Assembly (NCBI RefSeq): GCF_900103445.1
Contig: NZ_FNHS01000011.1
Coordinates: forward strand, 62,001 to 126,000
Direction of reading: 5' to 3'
DNA: 64,000 nucleotides
Source: Methylobacterium phyllostachyos
GTDB taxonomy: Bacteria > Pseudomonadota > Alphaproteobacteria > Rhizobiales > Beijerinckiaceae
Shown: positions 46,144-54,743 of the stretch, piece after piece
How the letters are laid out: each line of letters begins with the position of its first letter
Position numbering within the stretch: position 1 is the first letter of the stretch
The notes under the pieces: model-generated
The model's database searches: none
Seen by the model: the letters and a program-made list of their open reading frames with translations, nothing else
What the model was told of the DNA's origin: nothing
Made by a program: the position numbers and the translations under genes

Positions 46144-46980
46144 GTGTTAGAGAGTCTCATGATCGCTGCGCTGTTCGCGCTCGCCGCCGCCATGATCATC
46201 GGGGGCTGCGCCGCCGTGATCCAGGGCTTCCCGTATGTGCGTCTGGAGAGCGGGCTCGCGATGGTGATCGCGGGCTCGGTGGCCGCGTCCTCGGGGGCGG
46301 TGCTGCTGGGTCTGGGCGTGCTCGCCCTGAGCTTCCGGGGCGTCGCGCGGGCCATCGCGCAGGCTCCGACCCGCGGCGCACGGGAGGCCGCCCCCGCTTC
46401 CGCACCGGCCACCGTCGAGGAAGGCCGACCTCGGACACCGCCGATCCTGCCCGCCGCCCCGGCCTTCATCGTGCCGTCGGCGGTCGAGCCGCCCTTCGAT
46501 CCCGAGCGCCCCCGGATCGAGCCGAACCTGGATCTCCGGACGGGCGCGGAACCGGTCCTGCCGGTGGCGGCCGATCTGCCGAAGCCGCTCCGGGCCGAAC
46601 CGGTCCCGCAGCCACCCGCGCCGCCGGTCGTCCCGCAGGGACCGGTCCCTCCGCCCAAGGAAGCCCCCACATCCGAGGGCCCCGCACCCATGGCCGTGAT
46701 CGCGCCCGAGGACGATCTGTTCGTCGCGCCCGAGCCGCCCCCAGGACGGGTGGCTGAGCCGTCCGCGCGTCCGAACCGCGATCCGGAGCCCGCCGCCCCG
46801 AAGCCGGAGTCACGCACCGTGGTCGGGCGCTACGCCTCCGGCGGCAACACCTACGTGATGTTCGAGAACGGATCGATCGAGGCAGAGACACCGCAGGGCC
46901 GCTTCACCTTCTCGTCCCTGGACGAGCTGAAGGCCTTCGTGGACGGCGGCGGGGAATCCGGCACGCGGGGCGCGGCCTGA
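46144..46980 (+). CDS. Membrane protein with Pro-rich tail
   Basis: This 278-residue protein starts at a GTG (46144), with ATG at 46159 as alternative. Two N-terminal membrane helices (about 5-28 and 35-65) are followed by a long Pro/Ala/Glu-rich stretch (about 75-220) and a short folded segment TVVGRYASGGNTYVMFENGS followed by IEAETPQGRFTFSSLDELKAF. The tail resembles a small sensor or binding domain. No family recognised. It faces the HWE kinase, meeting stop to stop. Confidence 0.6.
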   Translation: MLESLMIAALFALAAAMIIGGCAAVIQGFPYVRLESGLAMVIAGSVAASSGAVLLGLGVLALSFRGVARAIAQAPTRGAREAAPASAPATVEEGRPRTPPILPAAPAFIVPSAVEPPFDPERPRIEPNLDLRTGAEPVLPVAADLPKPLRAEPVPQPPAPPVVPQGPVPPPKEAPTSEGPAPMAVIAPEDDLFVAPEPPPGRVAEPSARPNRDPEPAAPKPESRTVVGRYASGGNTYVMFENGSIEAETPQGRFTFSSLDELKAFVDGGGESGTRGAA

Positions 46981-48696
46981 TCAGACCAGCGGGTTGAGGC
47001 TGTCGTTGCGTGGCGGGATCGGCGCCCGCATGGTCAGGGTGAAGCCACCGGGGGCGTAGTCGGTGGTCACCTCGGCCTGAACCTGCGCGATCAGAACCCT
47101 CTGGAGCAACCGCGAACCGAAACCCTGGCGGCTCGGCGGCGCCACCGGCGGCCCACCGGTTTCCCGCCAGGAGAAGCGCAGGATCCCCGCCGGGCCGCCG
47201 GGCTCCAGCGTCCAGTCCACCGCGACCCGCCCGGTACGGTTCGAGAGCGCCCCGTACTTGGCGGCGTTGGTGGTGAGTTCGTGGATCGCCATCCCGATCG
47301 GCACGGCGATCTCGGAGGGCAGGTCGATCGCCGGCCCCGACAGGCTGATCCGGCCCTCGGCGCCCCCGTCCGCGGTGACCTCCGCGTACGGCTTCAGCTC
47401 GTTGAGCAGGAGGTTCTCCAGCGAGGCCATCTGCCATGTGTCCTCGGTGAGCACCGAGTGGGTGTGGGCCAGCGATTTGATGCGCCCCACGAAGGCTTCG
47501 TAGAAGCTCTCGATGCTCGAGGCCGTGCGTGCCGTGGAACCCACGATCGCCTGGACGGTGGCGAGCGTGTTCTTCACCCGGTGGTGCAGCTCACGGATCA
47601 GCAGGCTCTGGCGTTCCTCGGCGAGGCGCCGGTCGGTCACGTCCGCCACCACGCCGATCAGGCGGCGCGGCAGGCGGCCGGGCGCGTCGCGCTCGAACCG
47701 GCCGGCCATGTCGATCGTGCGCCACGCGCCGTCCGACTTGCGCCGGATGCGGCCGCCGATCTGCAGGATCCCGTCCTCGCGCAGGGCCCGCGAGATCGCC
47801 TTGCGGACGGCAGGCCGGTCTTCCGGATGGAGGATGTCGTTGAGGAACTCGGCCTTGCCGATGGTGCCGTCCTCGGGCGCGTGCCCGAAGATCTCGTACA
47901 TATGCTCGTTTTCCCAGATCGCCTGGTCCTCGAGCATGTGCCACTCGAAGATGCCGAGCTTAGCGATCGTGGTGGCGACCCGCAGGCGCTGGTCGCGGGA
48001 CAGAATCTCGTCCCGGGCTTCGACGCGGGTGGTGATGTCCTGGATGACGCCGACCATGCTGGCGGGTGCACCGTCGGGGCCCGCCACCACCTGACCACGG
48101 ACCCGCAGGATCACCGTGCGCCCGGCTACCGTGGTGGGGGTGTCGAACTGGTAGGGTGTTCCGGCCGCACCGGCCTCCGCGATGATCGCGCCGAGCCGGG
48201 CGAGTTCCGTCTCGGACAGCCCGGTCTTCAGTTCGTCCCAGGATACGGAGCGGCCCGGCGGCCGGCCCAGGATCCGCGCGGCCCGGCGCGACAGGGTCAG
48301 GAGACCCGTCGCCCGGTCCCAGCGCCATTCCCCGAGGCCCGCGGCGGCGAGCGCCTCGCTGTTCGCCTCGGAATGGGCGGCCGTGTCCACATCGACGGAT
48401 TCGACCACGAGGGTACGGCCAGCCCGGCGTACCCGCACGTCGAGGCTGCTGCCATCCGCGCGCCGCCAGAACTGCAGGCTGGCCTGGAGCCCTCCGGGGG
48501 CTTCGGCGAGGAGTTCCGCGATGGCCCGCCCGGGGAGCGTGCCCGGCGCCCAGCCGATCAGGTCATGGAGCGCCCGGTTGGCGGCGACGATCACGGTCTC
48601 GTCCGCCGAAAGCACGACGAGGCCGACCGCGGCCTCGTCGAAGCCGATGCGGTACGGGTCGTCCGCGGCCGGGTCCTGCGCCACCCACTCACTCAC
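46981..48696 (-). CDS. PAS-containing HWE-family histidine kinase
   Basis: This 571-residue protein has at least two PAS domains: one at about 20-110 (VVLSADETVIVAANRALHDL), further PAS/PAC units across 140-350, then an HWE kinase core. The phospho-acceptor His is H372 in ELHHRVKNTLATVQAIVG; the N-box HELTTNAAKYGAL is at about 472-484; the diagnostic WxE is WTLE near 495. HWE kinases are abundant in Hyphomicrobiales and act in stress or light responses, often with PhyR-type regulators. There is no membrane helix, and no response regulator is adjacent. Confidence 0.93.
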   Translation of the reverse strand: MSEWVAQDPAADDPYRIGFDEAAVGLVVLSADETVIVAANRALHDLIGWAPGTLPGRAIAELLAEAPGGLQASLQFWRRADGSSLDVRVRRAGRTLVVESVDVDTAAHSEANSEALAAAGLGEWRWDRATGLLTLSRRAARILGRPPGRSVSWDELKTGLSETELARLGAIIAEAGAAGTPYQFDTPTTVAGRTVILRVRGQVVAGPDGAPASMVGVIQDITTRVEARDEILSRDQRLRVATTIAKLGIFEWHMLEDQAIWENEHMYEIFGHAPEDGTIGKAEFLNDILHPEDRPAVRKAISRALREDGILQIGGRIRRKSDGAWRTIDMAGRFERDAPGRLPRRLIGVVADVTDRRLAEERQSLLIRELHHRVKNTLATVQAIVGSTARTASSIESFYEAFVGRIKSLAHTHSVLTEDTWQMASLENLLLNELKPYAEVTADGGAEGRISLSGPAIDLPSEIAVPIGMAIHELTTNAAKYGALSNRTGRVAVDWTLEPGGPAGILRFSWRETGGPPVAPPSRQGFGSRLLQRVLIAQVQAEVTTDYAPGGFTLTMRAPIPPRNDSLNPLV

Positions 48697-49004
48697 TTGG
48701 ACGAATCCTCGAACGCGTTCTGACGCGCTCCCGCAGGAGATGACCCCAGGCCCGTCGCGACCCGCGAGCGGGCCTCAGGATGGCGTCCGAGCGTGACCGT
48801 GGCAAGGCGTTCACCGGGAATGCGGCCTTCCATCCCTACGGGTCTAAAGCATTATCTCCCACGAGGGCCCCGGCCCGCGGAAAAGATGATGCCAGATCAA
48901 AGCTCTGGACCATCGTGCCGGTTCTGGTATCCGGCCCGAGGGTCTGGAACCCGACCTATCCGGGGGAGCGGAACCCGCGCGGGCACCGGCGTCAAGGGCG
49001 CGCG
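48697..49004. other. Intergenic region, no gene seen
   Basis: A 308-bp stretch upstream of the HWE kinase and downstream of trmB. It contains short inverted segments such as GGTCTGGAACC and a few weak hairpins, but no frame or RNA with support. Confidence 0.5.
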
Positions 49005-49748
49005 TCAGGCTGAGGATTCACAACCGCGCGGCAGGCGGGCAAATTCCAGATAGGTCGGTCGCCGTCCGGCCTGCAGCGCCTTGGCCTCGTAGCGGGTGCC
49101 GGGCCAGCCCTGGAAGGCGTTCGTCCAGTCCAAAGCCCGCTGCGCCGTCCAGGTCAGGACCGGGCAGCGCGCCGCCCGCACCAGGGTCCAGCCGGCATAG
49201 TCGTCGATGTCGCTGGCGAAGCGGAACAGGCCGCCATCCTTCAGGACCCGGCCGATCTCGGCGAGCGAGGCATCCGACACGAACCGGCGCTTGCGCTGGC
49301 GCCGCTTCGGCCAGGGATCGGGATAGAGCAGGTAGACCCGGTCCAGGCAGGCATCCGGCAAGCGCGCCAGCAGGGCGGTAACGTCCTCATCGCGGATGCG
49401 GATGTTGCGCAAGCCCCGCGCCTCGACCGCGGCGAGCAGCTTCACCACGCCATTGACGAAGGGCTCGGCCCCGATGAAGCCGATGTCCGGATGCGCCGCG
49501 GCCTGCGCGGCGAGATGCTCTCCGCCCCCGAAGCCGATCTCCAGCCAGACCGCCCCGGGCGGGTCGGGGAAGAGCGTGCGCGGATCGAGCGGCCGGTCGT
49601 CCGGCGGCAGGGTAACGCGCAGCCCGGGCAGCAGCTCGGCGAGGCGCCGCTCCTGCTCCCCGCGCAGGCGCTTACCCTTGCGCCGGCCGAAGAAGGCGCG
49701 CTCCGGCTCCTCGGCCACGGGACCGGGCGGCCGGCTCATCTCAGACAT
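49005..49748 (-). CDS. trmB: tRNA (guanine-N7)-methyltransferase
   Basis: This 247-residue enzyme methylates G46 in the variable loop of tRNAs. Typical elements are the basic N-terminus, the SAM site LEIGFGGGEHLAAQAAAHPD, FIGAEPFVNGVVKLL, the DRVYLLYPDPWPKRRQRKRRF block and a C-terminal TRYEAKALQAGRRPTYLEF. It lies downstream of metK in the conserved metK-trmB block of alphaproteobacteria, with a hairpin-rich spacer between them. Confidence 0.96.
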   Translation of the reverse strand: MSEMSRPPGPVAEEPERAFFGRRKGKRLRGEQERRLAELLPGLRVTLPPDDRPLDPRTLFPDPPGAVWLEIGFGGGEHLAAQAAAHPDIGFIGAEPFVNGVVKLLAAVEARGLRNIRIRDEDVTALLARLPDACLDRVYLLYPDPWPKRRQRKRRFVSDASLAEIGRVLKDGGLFRFASDIDDYAGWTLVRAARCPVLTWTAQRALDWTNAFQGWPGTRYEAKALQAGRRPTYLEFARLPRGCESSA

Positions 49749-49785
49749 GGCAACGACTTGGTTTCGGCCCGTTCAACGCAAGAGG

Positions 49786-49911
49786 GAAGGGTTTCCAAAG
49801 GGCGCGAGCCCTTTGGCGGGTCGTCAGGGCGGAGCCCGACGATCGGGCGGAGCCCGACAGCAGGGCTTGAGCCCTGCACCCGCAAAAGGTCTCGACCTTT
49901 TGAAACCAGGC
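49786..49911. repeat. Tandem hairpin element between metK and trmB
   Basis: Consecutive short hairpins: CCAAAGGGCGCGAGCCCTTTG, GATCGGGCGGAGCCCGA-type repeats, GCAGGGCTTGAGCCCTGC and AAAAGGTCTCGACCTTTT. The whole block is flanked by the complementary GGTTTC and GAAACC. Such a chain of GNGAGC-loop hairpins recurs in Methylobacterium intergenic regions and could modulate readthrough or mRNA stability. Confidence 0.75.
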
Positions 49912-49921
49912 TGCGCGAGGC

Positions 49922-51100
49922 TCAGGCCAGCGCGGACTTCAGCTTGTCGGCGAGGTCTGTGCGCTCCCAGGAGAAGCCGCCATCGGCCTCAGGGGCGCGG
50001 CCGAAATGGCCGTAGGCCGCGGTGCGCGCGTAGATCGGCTTGTTGAGGCCGAGCGCCGTACGGATGCCGCGGGGCGAGAGGTCCAGGGCGTCCATCAGCA
50101 CGCCCTCGAGCTTGGCCTCGTCCACGTTCCCGGTGCCGTGCAGGTCCACGTAGATCGAGAGCGGCTTCGAGACGCCGATCGCGTAGGCGAGCTGGATCGT
50201 CGCGCGGCGGGCGAGGCCGGCGGCCACGACGTTCTTGGCGAGGTAGCGGGCCGCGTAGGCCGCCGAGCGATCGACCTTCGTCGGATCCTTGCCCGAGAAG
50301 GCGCCGCCGCCGTGGGGCGCCGCGCCGCCGTAGGTGTCCACGATGATCTTGCGGCCGGTGAGGCCGGCATCACCGTCCGGACCGCCGATCACGAACTTGC
50401 CGGTCGGGTTCACGTGCCAGGCGGTGCCCTCGTTGATCCAGCCCTCCGGCAGGGCCTTGCGGATGTAGGGCTCGACGATGGCGCGCACGTCCGCCGAATC
50501 CAGGGACTCGTCGAGGTGCTGGGTCGAGAGCACGATCTGGGTAACCTCGACCGGGCGGCCGTTCTCGTAGCGGATCGTCACCTGGCTCTTGGCATCGGGG
50601 CCGAGCTTGGCGGCATCACCCTGCTTGGCCCGGCGGGCGTCGGCGAGATCCTTGAGGATCCGGTGGGCGTAGAAGATCGGGGCCGGCATCAGCTCGGGCG
50701 TCTCGTCGGCCGCATAGCCGAACATGATGCCCTGGTCGCCCGCGCCCTCGTCCTTGTTGCCGGCCGCGTCCACGCCCTGGGCGATGTCGGCCGACTGCGC
50801 ATGCAGGTGGATGGCGACGTCGTTGTTCTTCCAGTGGAAGCCCGACTGCTCGTAACCGATATCCTTCACCGCCTCGCGGGTCAGGGCCTCGAGATCCTTG
50901 AAGGTGACCGAATCCGGCCCACGCACCTCGCCGGCGATGACGATCCGGTTGGTGGTAGCCAGCGTCTCGACGCCGAGCCGCGCCTCCGGCATCGCCGACA
51001 GGTAGGCATCGACCACGGTATCCGAGATCCTGTCGCAGACCTTGTCCGGGTGCCCTTCGGAAACGGACTCGCTGGTGAACAGGTAATTGGAACGTGGCAT
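49922..51100 (-). CDS. metK: S-adenosylmethionine synthetase
   Basis: This 392-residue enzyme makes SAM from methionine and ATP. It starts MPRSNYLFTSESVSEGHPDK, has the ATP-binding GAGDQGIMFGYA, the P-loop GGGAFSGKDPTKVDRSAAY and K-rich catalytic loops. Length fits. The start at 51100 is the usual MetK N-terminus. A highly structured GC hairpin cluster lies 43 bases upstream (51144-51195) and may control expression. The upstream helix-turn-helix gene and downstream trmB keep the conserved gene order. Confidence 0.97.
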   Translation of the reverse strand: MPRSNYLFTSESVSEGHPDKVCDRISDTVVDAYLSAMPEARLGVETLATTNRIVIAGEVRGPDSVTFKDLEALTREAVKDIGYEQSGFHWKNNDVAIHLHAQSADIAQGVDAAGNKDEGAGDQGIMFGYAADETPELMPAPIFYAHRILKDLADARRAKQGDAAKLGPDAKSQVTIRYENGRPVEVTQIVLSTQHLDESLDSADVRAIVEPYIRKALPEGWINEGTAWHVNPTGKFVIGGPDGDAGLTGRKIIVDTYGGAAPHGGGAFSGKDPTKVDRSAAYAARYLAKNVVAAGLARRATIQLAYAIGVSKPLSIYVDLHGTGNVDEAKLEGVLMDALDLSPRGIRTALGLNKPIYARTAAYGHFGRAPEADGGFSWERTDLADKLKSALA

Positions 51101-51143
51101 CGGTCGGCCTCGGCTGCAGAGCACGCCGGCGCGATCGCGGCGC

Positions 51144-51195
51144 TTGACCCTTCTTGGGGTCGGGGTTCTCGCACCCGACCCGAGTCGGGTCAAGA
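51144..51195 (-). promoter_or_regulatory. Structured metK leader (nested inverted repeats)
   Basis: On the minus strand CTTGACCC (51195-51188) pairs with GGGTCAAG (51151-51144), an inner GGGTCGGG/CCCGACCC pair forms a second stem, and the 15-mer GACCCGACTCGGGTC is a palindrome that competes with both. This nested, mutually exclusive set lies in the 5' leader of metK. It does not match a SAM riboswitch consensus that I can recall. Could be an attenuator, an operator for the adjacent HTH protein, or simple structure. Confidence 0.45.
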
Positions 51196-51360
51196 CGGAT
51201 TGCCGAACGGATCCGCTATAACGGACGATGTGAGTGGAAAAACGGCCGCGCCGAATACCTAAAGCACCATTCCGGATATCAGAAGCGGCGCAATACTCGA
51301 GGTTTTGGCCCCCGCATCATCTTGTTTCCGAGAGCGGAGGCCAGCTTTCGAGGCGATGCA

Positions 51361-51768
51361 CTAGCTGCCGAGCTTGTTCTCCAGCGCCCGGATGGCGTCG
51401 GCGACGTCGCGGCGCGCCTCCTCGGAGAAGTTCTCGGTGATGTGGCGCCCAACAACCTCGGCTAGCCCCTTCAGTCCGCCCTCGGACAGAGCCGCCTGCT
51501 CACGCTCGCCGAAGCCCGGAGCGACGAAATCGTCCGACCGCGGCATACCCTTGAAGAAGTAATCCATCGGTACGCCGGTCATCCGGGAGAAGATGTCGAG
51601 GTGGACGGCGCTGATCCGGTTGGTGCCCTTCTCGTACTTCTGGAGCTGAGCGGCAGACATACCGAAGCTTTGCGCGACACGGCGCTGGGTGAGGGATGCT
51701 TTCCGCCGCTGCTCGGCGATGCGCTGCCCGACATAGACGTCGCGCTGATCGGTTTTCTGACCCGCCAT
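51361..51768 (-). CDS. XRE-family helix-turn-helix regulator
   Basis: This 135-residue DNA-binding protein has an HTH domain at about 10-65 (RIAEQRRKASLTQRRVAQSF then GMSAAQLQKYEKGTNRIS) and a C-terminal regulatory extension with KGMPRSDDFVAPGFGE. Orthologues sit directly upstream of metK in many Hyphomicrobiales, so a role in methionine or SAM gene control is plausible but unproven. The ATG at 51768 fits; an upstream start adds ten residues. Confidence 0.9.
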   Translation of the reverse strand: MAGQKTDQRDVYVGQRIAEQRRKASLTQRRVAQSFGMSAAQLQKYEKGTNRISAVHLDIFSRMTGVPMDYFFKGMPRSDDFVAPGFGEREQAALSEGGLKGLAEVVGRHITENFSEEARRDVADAIRALENKLGS

Positions 51769-51911
51769 CGAAGAGCTCGTCGACCCCCTTGCCACCATTT
51801 TGGGCAGCCAAGCTTAGCGCGAACCGATGACCTTGTCACCGGTCGAAGGCCCCTAGAGTAATGGGTGTGGCCGCGCCCTCAGGCCCACGCAGCCCTTCCA
51901 ACCTCGAATGA

Positions 51912-52255
51912 TGGCGTCCCCGGCAGGGCTCGAACCTGCGACCCCAGGTTTCATACCACTTCGGCTTTCGCCGCCGCGTCCCCGAAGGGCGCGTTCGTGG
52001 CCTGGACTATCCCTTCACCGTGGGCCGGCGTGCCGCCAGCCTTTAGGTGCCGCCCGTCTAGTCTCTACACCTTCCCGTGGGACGCGGACGCGCCCTGCGG
52101 GCTTGGCTCGGGATCGGCAGGGTGCCGGACGACGAAGCGCCGGCGCCGGAAGCTTTCCCCGACTTTGAGCGGATCCGCCGCGTGGTTTCCCGGCGCGGCG
52201 CCCAATTGAACCTGATTTAGGAAACCTGTGCTCTGTCCAGCTGAGCTACGGAGAC
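51912..52255 (-). tRNA. tRNA-Arg(CCT) interrupted by a group I intron
   Basis: Exon 1 (52219-52255, 37 nt) and exon 2 (51912-51951, 40 nt) join to a 77-nt tRNA with encoded CCA. The acceptor is GTCTCCG/CGGGGAC with discriminator G; anticodon stem CAGGT/ACCTG holds loop TTCCTAA with anticodon CCT. The T-loop is TTCGAGC. The two exons pair correctly only after removal of a 267-nt intron inserted right after the anticodon. The site matches the known intron position in tRNA-Arg(CCU) of Agrobacterium. It reads AGG codons. Confidence 0.95.
51952..52218 (-). ncRNA. Group I self-splicing intron in tRNA-Arg(CCT)
   Basis: The 267-nt intron shows the required group I features. The 5' exon ends in U, the intron ends in G. 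An internal guide GGGAAACC (about 25-35 nt into the intron) pairs with exon GGTTTCCT to form P1 with the U-G wobble at the splice site. Core segments GAGACTAGACGG (R-like) and GATAGTCC (S-like) match the P7 pairing of bacterial tRNA introns. There is no homing endonuclease reading frame. It should excise by two guanosine-initiated transesterifications. Confidence 0.9.
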
Positions 52256-52347
52256 AACCGCGTGTTCCATAGCATTCCCGTCGCCGCAGTCCAACCGCAC
52301 CCGGTGGACACGCCGTCCCCGCGGCGCATGATGGCTCCGGGGGTTGA

Positions 52348-53181
52348 ATGCGCGGGTTGGTGGGATCGACAGGGCGAATCGGCGCGGCGCTCCTGGCGCT
52401 TCTGCTGCCGCGGGCTCCCCTGCGGGCGGCGCCGCAGGTGGGCGTGCCCGATTGCATGACCGGGCCGGTGCGCGCTGAGGTTCTGGCGGACATCGGAATC
52501 CGCGGTGAGATTCGCCTCGCCTCGGGTGCCCGGGTGATTCTGGATTCCCTTCGATGGCCGGACGCGCCGGACGTCGCCGCGGCGGCACGGGCCTGGCTCG
52601 ACGCCCGACGGGGCGCCGAACTCGCGGTCATGCCGCGTGGGCGGCCCGACCGCTGGGACCGAGAGCGGGCCGACATCCAGGTGGCGGAGGGCGACACGGA
52701 TCTCGCGGGTGGCCTGATCGGTGCAGGCCTCGCCTTTGCCGACGCCAACGAGGCCGATTCGCTGTGCCGGCCGGCGCTGCGTCTGGTCGAGGCCGACGCG
52801 CGGGCGAAGGGACATGGCCTGTGGCGCGAGCCGCTGCCGGACGCGGCCGATGGTGCGGCGCTGCGCGCGCGCGCCGGGCGCTTCGTGGTGGTGGAAGGCC
52901 GGCTGCGTCATGTCGGCGAGCGCAGCAACCGGACCTATCTCGATTTCGGCACACGGGGCGCGGACGCGCTCACGGTGACGGTATCGAAACGCACTTGGCG
53001 AATGGTGCGTGCCCGTGGTTTGAGTGCGGCCTCGCTCGAAGGCCGGCTTGTGCGGGTGCGTGGCATCCTGGACATCTGGCGCGGCCCGACCCTGGAGGCC
53101 GGGCCCGATGCCATCGAGGTCCTCGGCGAGGCGGACCGGCCCGAGGCCGGCCCGGAGACGGAACGGGGGCTGCGGCGCTGA
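52348..53181 (+). CDS. Exported SNase-like (thermonuclease family) protein
   Basis: This 277-residue protein has an N-terminal signal peptide (about 1-28, ending LRAAP) and an SNase-like OB-fold, including LASGARVILDSLRWPD, AARAWLDARRGAEL, and LAGGLIGAGLAFA then KGHGLWRE. The typical catalytic Arg/Glu pair of staphylococcal nuclease is not evident, so nuclease activity is doubtful. A second OB-like domain follows (about 175-255). The adjacent M48 protease gene starts 5 bases after its stop. Confidence 0.75.
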   Translation: MRGLVGSTGRIGAALLALLLPRAPLRAAPQVGVPDCMTGPVRAEVLADIGIRGEIRLASGARVILDSLRWPDAPDVAAAARAWLDARRGAELAVMPRGRPDRWDRERADIQVAEGDTDLAGGLIGAGLAFADANEADSLCRPALRLVEADARAKGHGLWREPLPDAADGAALRARAGRFVVVEGRLRHVGERSNRTYLDFGTRGADALTVTVSKRTWRMVRARGLSAASLEGRLVRVRGILDIWRGPTLEAGPDAIEVLGEADRPEAGPETERGLRR

Positions 53182-53185
53182 TCGC

Positions 53186-54670
53186 ATGGGCGGGATCACA
53201 GGGGGATTTTTTCGGGCGGCGAAGCGTGTCTCGCCGAGGCCGGTGGCCCCCTGGGCCGTGGCTTTGTCGGCGAGCCTGCTCCTGGGCGCCTGCGTGGCCG
53301 ACCAGAGTGTCGCGACTGTACAGCCGGCCGTGGTGCGGGTGCCCGTGGAGGCGCCGCGGACCACCGGCCGCGAGCGCGTGGCGGATGCCGACCACCTCAA
53401 GCTCGTCGCCTCCTTCGGGGGCGAGGCGCGCGCGCCCAACGTGACGCGGATGCTCACGGAGGTGACCGACCGGCTCGTGAAGGCGAGCGACCGGCCGGAC
53501 CAGACCTACGTGGTGACGCTCCTCGATTCGCCGGTGGTCAACGCCTTCGCGCTGCCGAACGGGCGGCTCTACGTCACGCGCGGGCTCGTGGCACTGGCGA
53601 GCGACACCTCCGAGGTGGCCGCCGTGTTGGCGCATGAGATGGCGCACGTGACGCTCAACCACGCCACGGCCCGCAGCGAGCTGGAGCTGCGCTCGGCGCT
53701 GGTCAGCCGGGTCGTGAGCGATGTGCTGAACGACCCCGATACCGGTGCGCAGCTCAAGAACCAGTCGCGCTTCGCGCTGGCCCGCTTCTCCCGCGAGCAG
53801 GAGCTGGAGGCCGACGCCACCGGCGTTCGGACCTTGGCCAAGGCCGGCTACGATCCGTTCGCGGCCGGCCGCTTCCTCACCGCCCTCAACCGCTCGACGG
53901 GGCTGAAGGCCAACGGCGGCAGCGAGCCCGACATGCTGGCGACCCATCCGGGCACGGTCGAGCGCATCACCCAGGTTACCCGGGCAGCCCGCCGCATCGG
54001 CGCGCCGGGCATCGGCACCGACGACCGGGCCGCCTATCTCGCCGCGGTGGATGGGCTCGCCTATGGCGACAACCCCCGCGACGGCGCGGTGCGGGGCCAC
54101 CGCTTCATCCATCCGAGCCTCGGCATCGCCTTCGAGGTGCCAGACGGATTCACCCTGGAGAACACCCGCTCGGCGGTTCTCGGCACGACCGCGGACGGCA
54201 ACCGGCGCCTGCTGTTCGATCAGATCGAGGCCAAGGACGGGCAGCCCCTCGACGCCGTGCTGAAGGCGAGCTGGAACGACGCCTTCGATCCGGCGGGCTT
54301 CGAGACCCGGGAGGTCGGCGGCCACCCGGCGGCCTTCGCGCTTTCGCGGGGCAAGGAATGGACCTTCCGCCTCGCGGCGATCCGGATCGGCGATTCGACC
54401 TACCGGCTGATCATGGCCGCCAAGGGCGCGACCGATCCCGATCCGGACTTCCGCCGCTGGACCGCGAGCCTCGGGGCGATCGCGCCCCAGGAGGCAATCC
54501 TGCGTCCCCTGCGGCTGCAGGTGGTCCAGGCGACCTCGCCCAGCGCCGAGGAACTCGCCCGCCGCATGGCGGTGCCCGACCGGGCGCTCGAACGCTTCCT
54601 CGTCCTCAACGGACTGGAGCGGGGCGCCCCGCTGGTGCCGGGCCGGAGCTACAAGATCGTGACGGAATAG
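53186..54670 (+). CDS. M48-family metalloprotease lipoprotein with LysM
   Basis: This 494-residue protein has a signal peptide with lipobox LLLGAC (Cys36), indicating lipid anchoring. The zinc motif HEMAH is at 150-154 with the third ligand in EQELEADATG. A C-terminal LysM-type stretch (VQATSPSAEELARRMAVPDR through to VPGRSYKIV) probably binds peptidoglycan. It resembles BepA/LoiP-like periplasmic proteases in outer-membrane quality control. It starts 5 bases after the SNase-like gene, so they form an operon. Confidence 0.92.
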   Translation: MGGITGGFFRAAKRVSPRPVAPWAVALSASLLLGACVADQSVATVQPAVVRVPVEAPRTTGRERVADADHLKLVASFGGEARAPNVTRMLTEVTDRLVKASDRPDQTYVVTLLDSPVVNAFALPNGRLYVTRGLVALASDTSEVAAVLAHEMAHVTLNHATARSELELRSALVSRVVSDVLNDPDTGAQLKNQSRFALARFSREQELEADATGVRTLAKAGYDPFAAGRFLTALNRSTGLKANGGSEPDMLATHPGTVERITQVTRAARRIGAPGIGTDDRAAYLAAVDGLAYGDNPRDGAVRGHRFIHPSLGIAFEVPDGFTLENTRSAVLGTTADGNRRLLFDQIEAKDGQPLDAVLKASWNDAFDPAGFETREVGGHPAAFALSRGKEWTFRLAAIRIGDSTYRLIMAAKGATDPDPDFRRWTASLGAIAPQEAILRPLRLQVVQATSPSAEELARRMAVPDRALERFLVLNGLERGAPLVPGRSYKIVTE

Positions 54671-54743
54671 CCGTCCTGCGCCGCCACGGCTTGTGCCGGG
54701 CGCGGCCACGGAGATCCTTCCCGGATCGTTCAGGGAGAGCCCC

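Noticed and set aside
48697..49004. Structured RNA in the spacer upstream of the HWE kinase
   Set aside because: Only weak, overlapping hairpins; nothing consistent enough to report.
51101..51360. SAM riboswitch upstream of metK
   Set aside because: I looked for SAM-II, SAM/SAH and SAM-V style cores and found none I could match. Only the nested hairpins described above were present.
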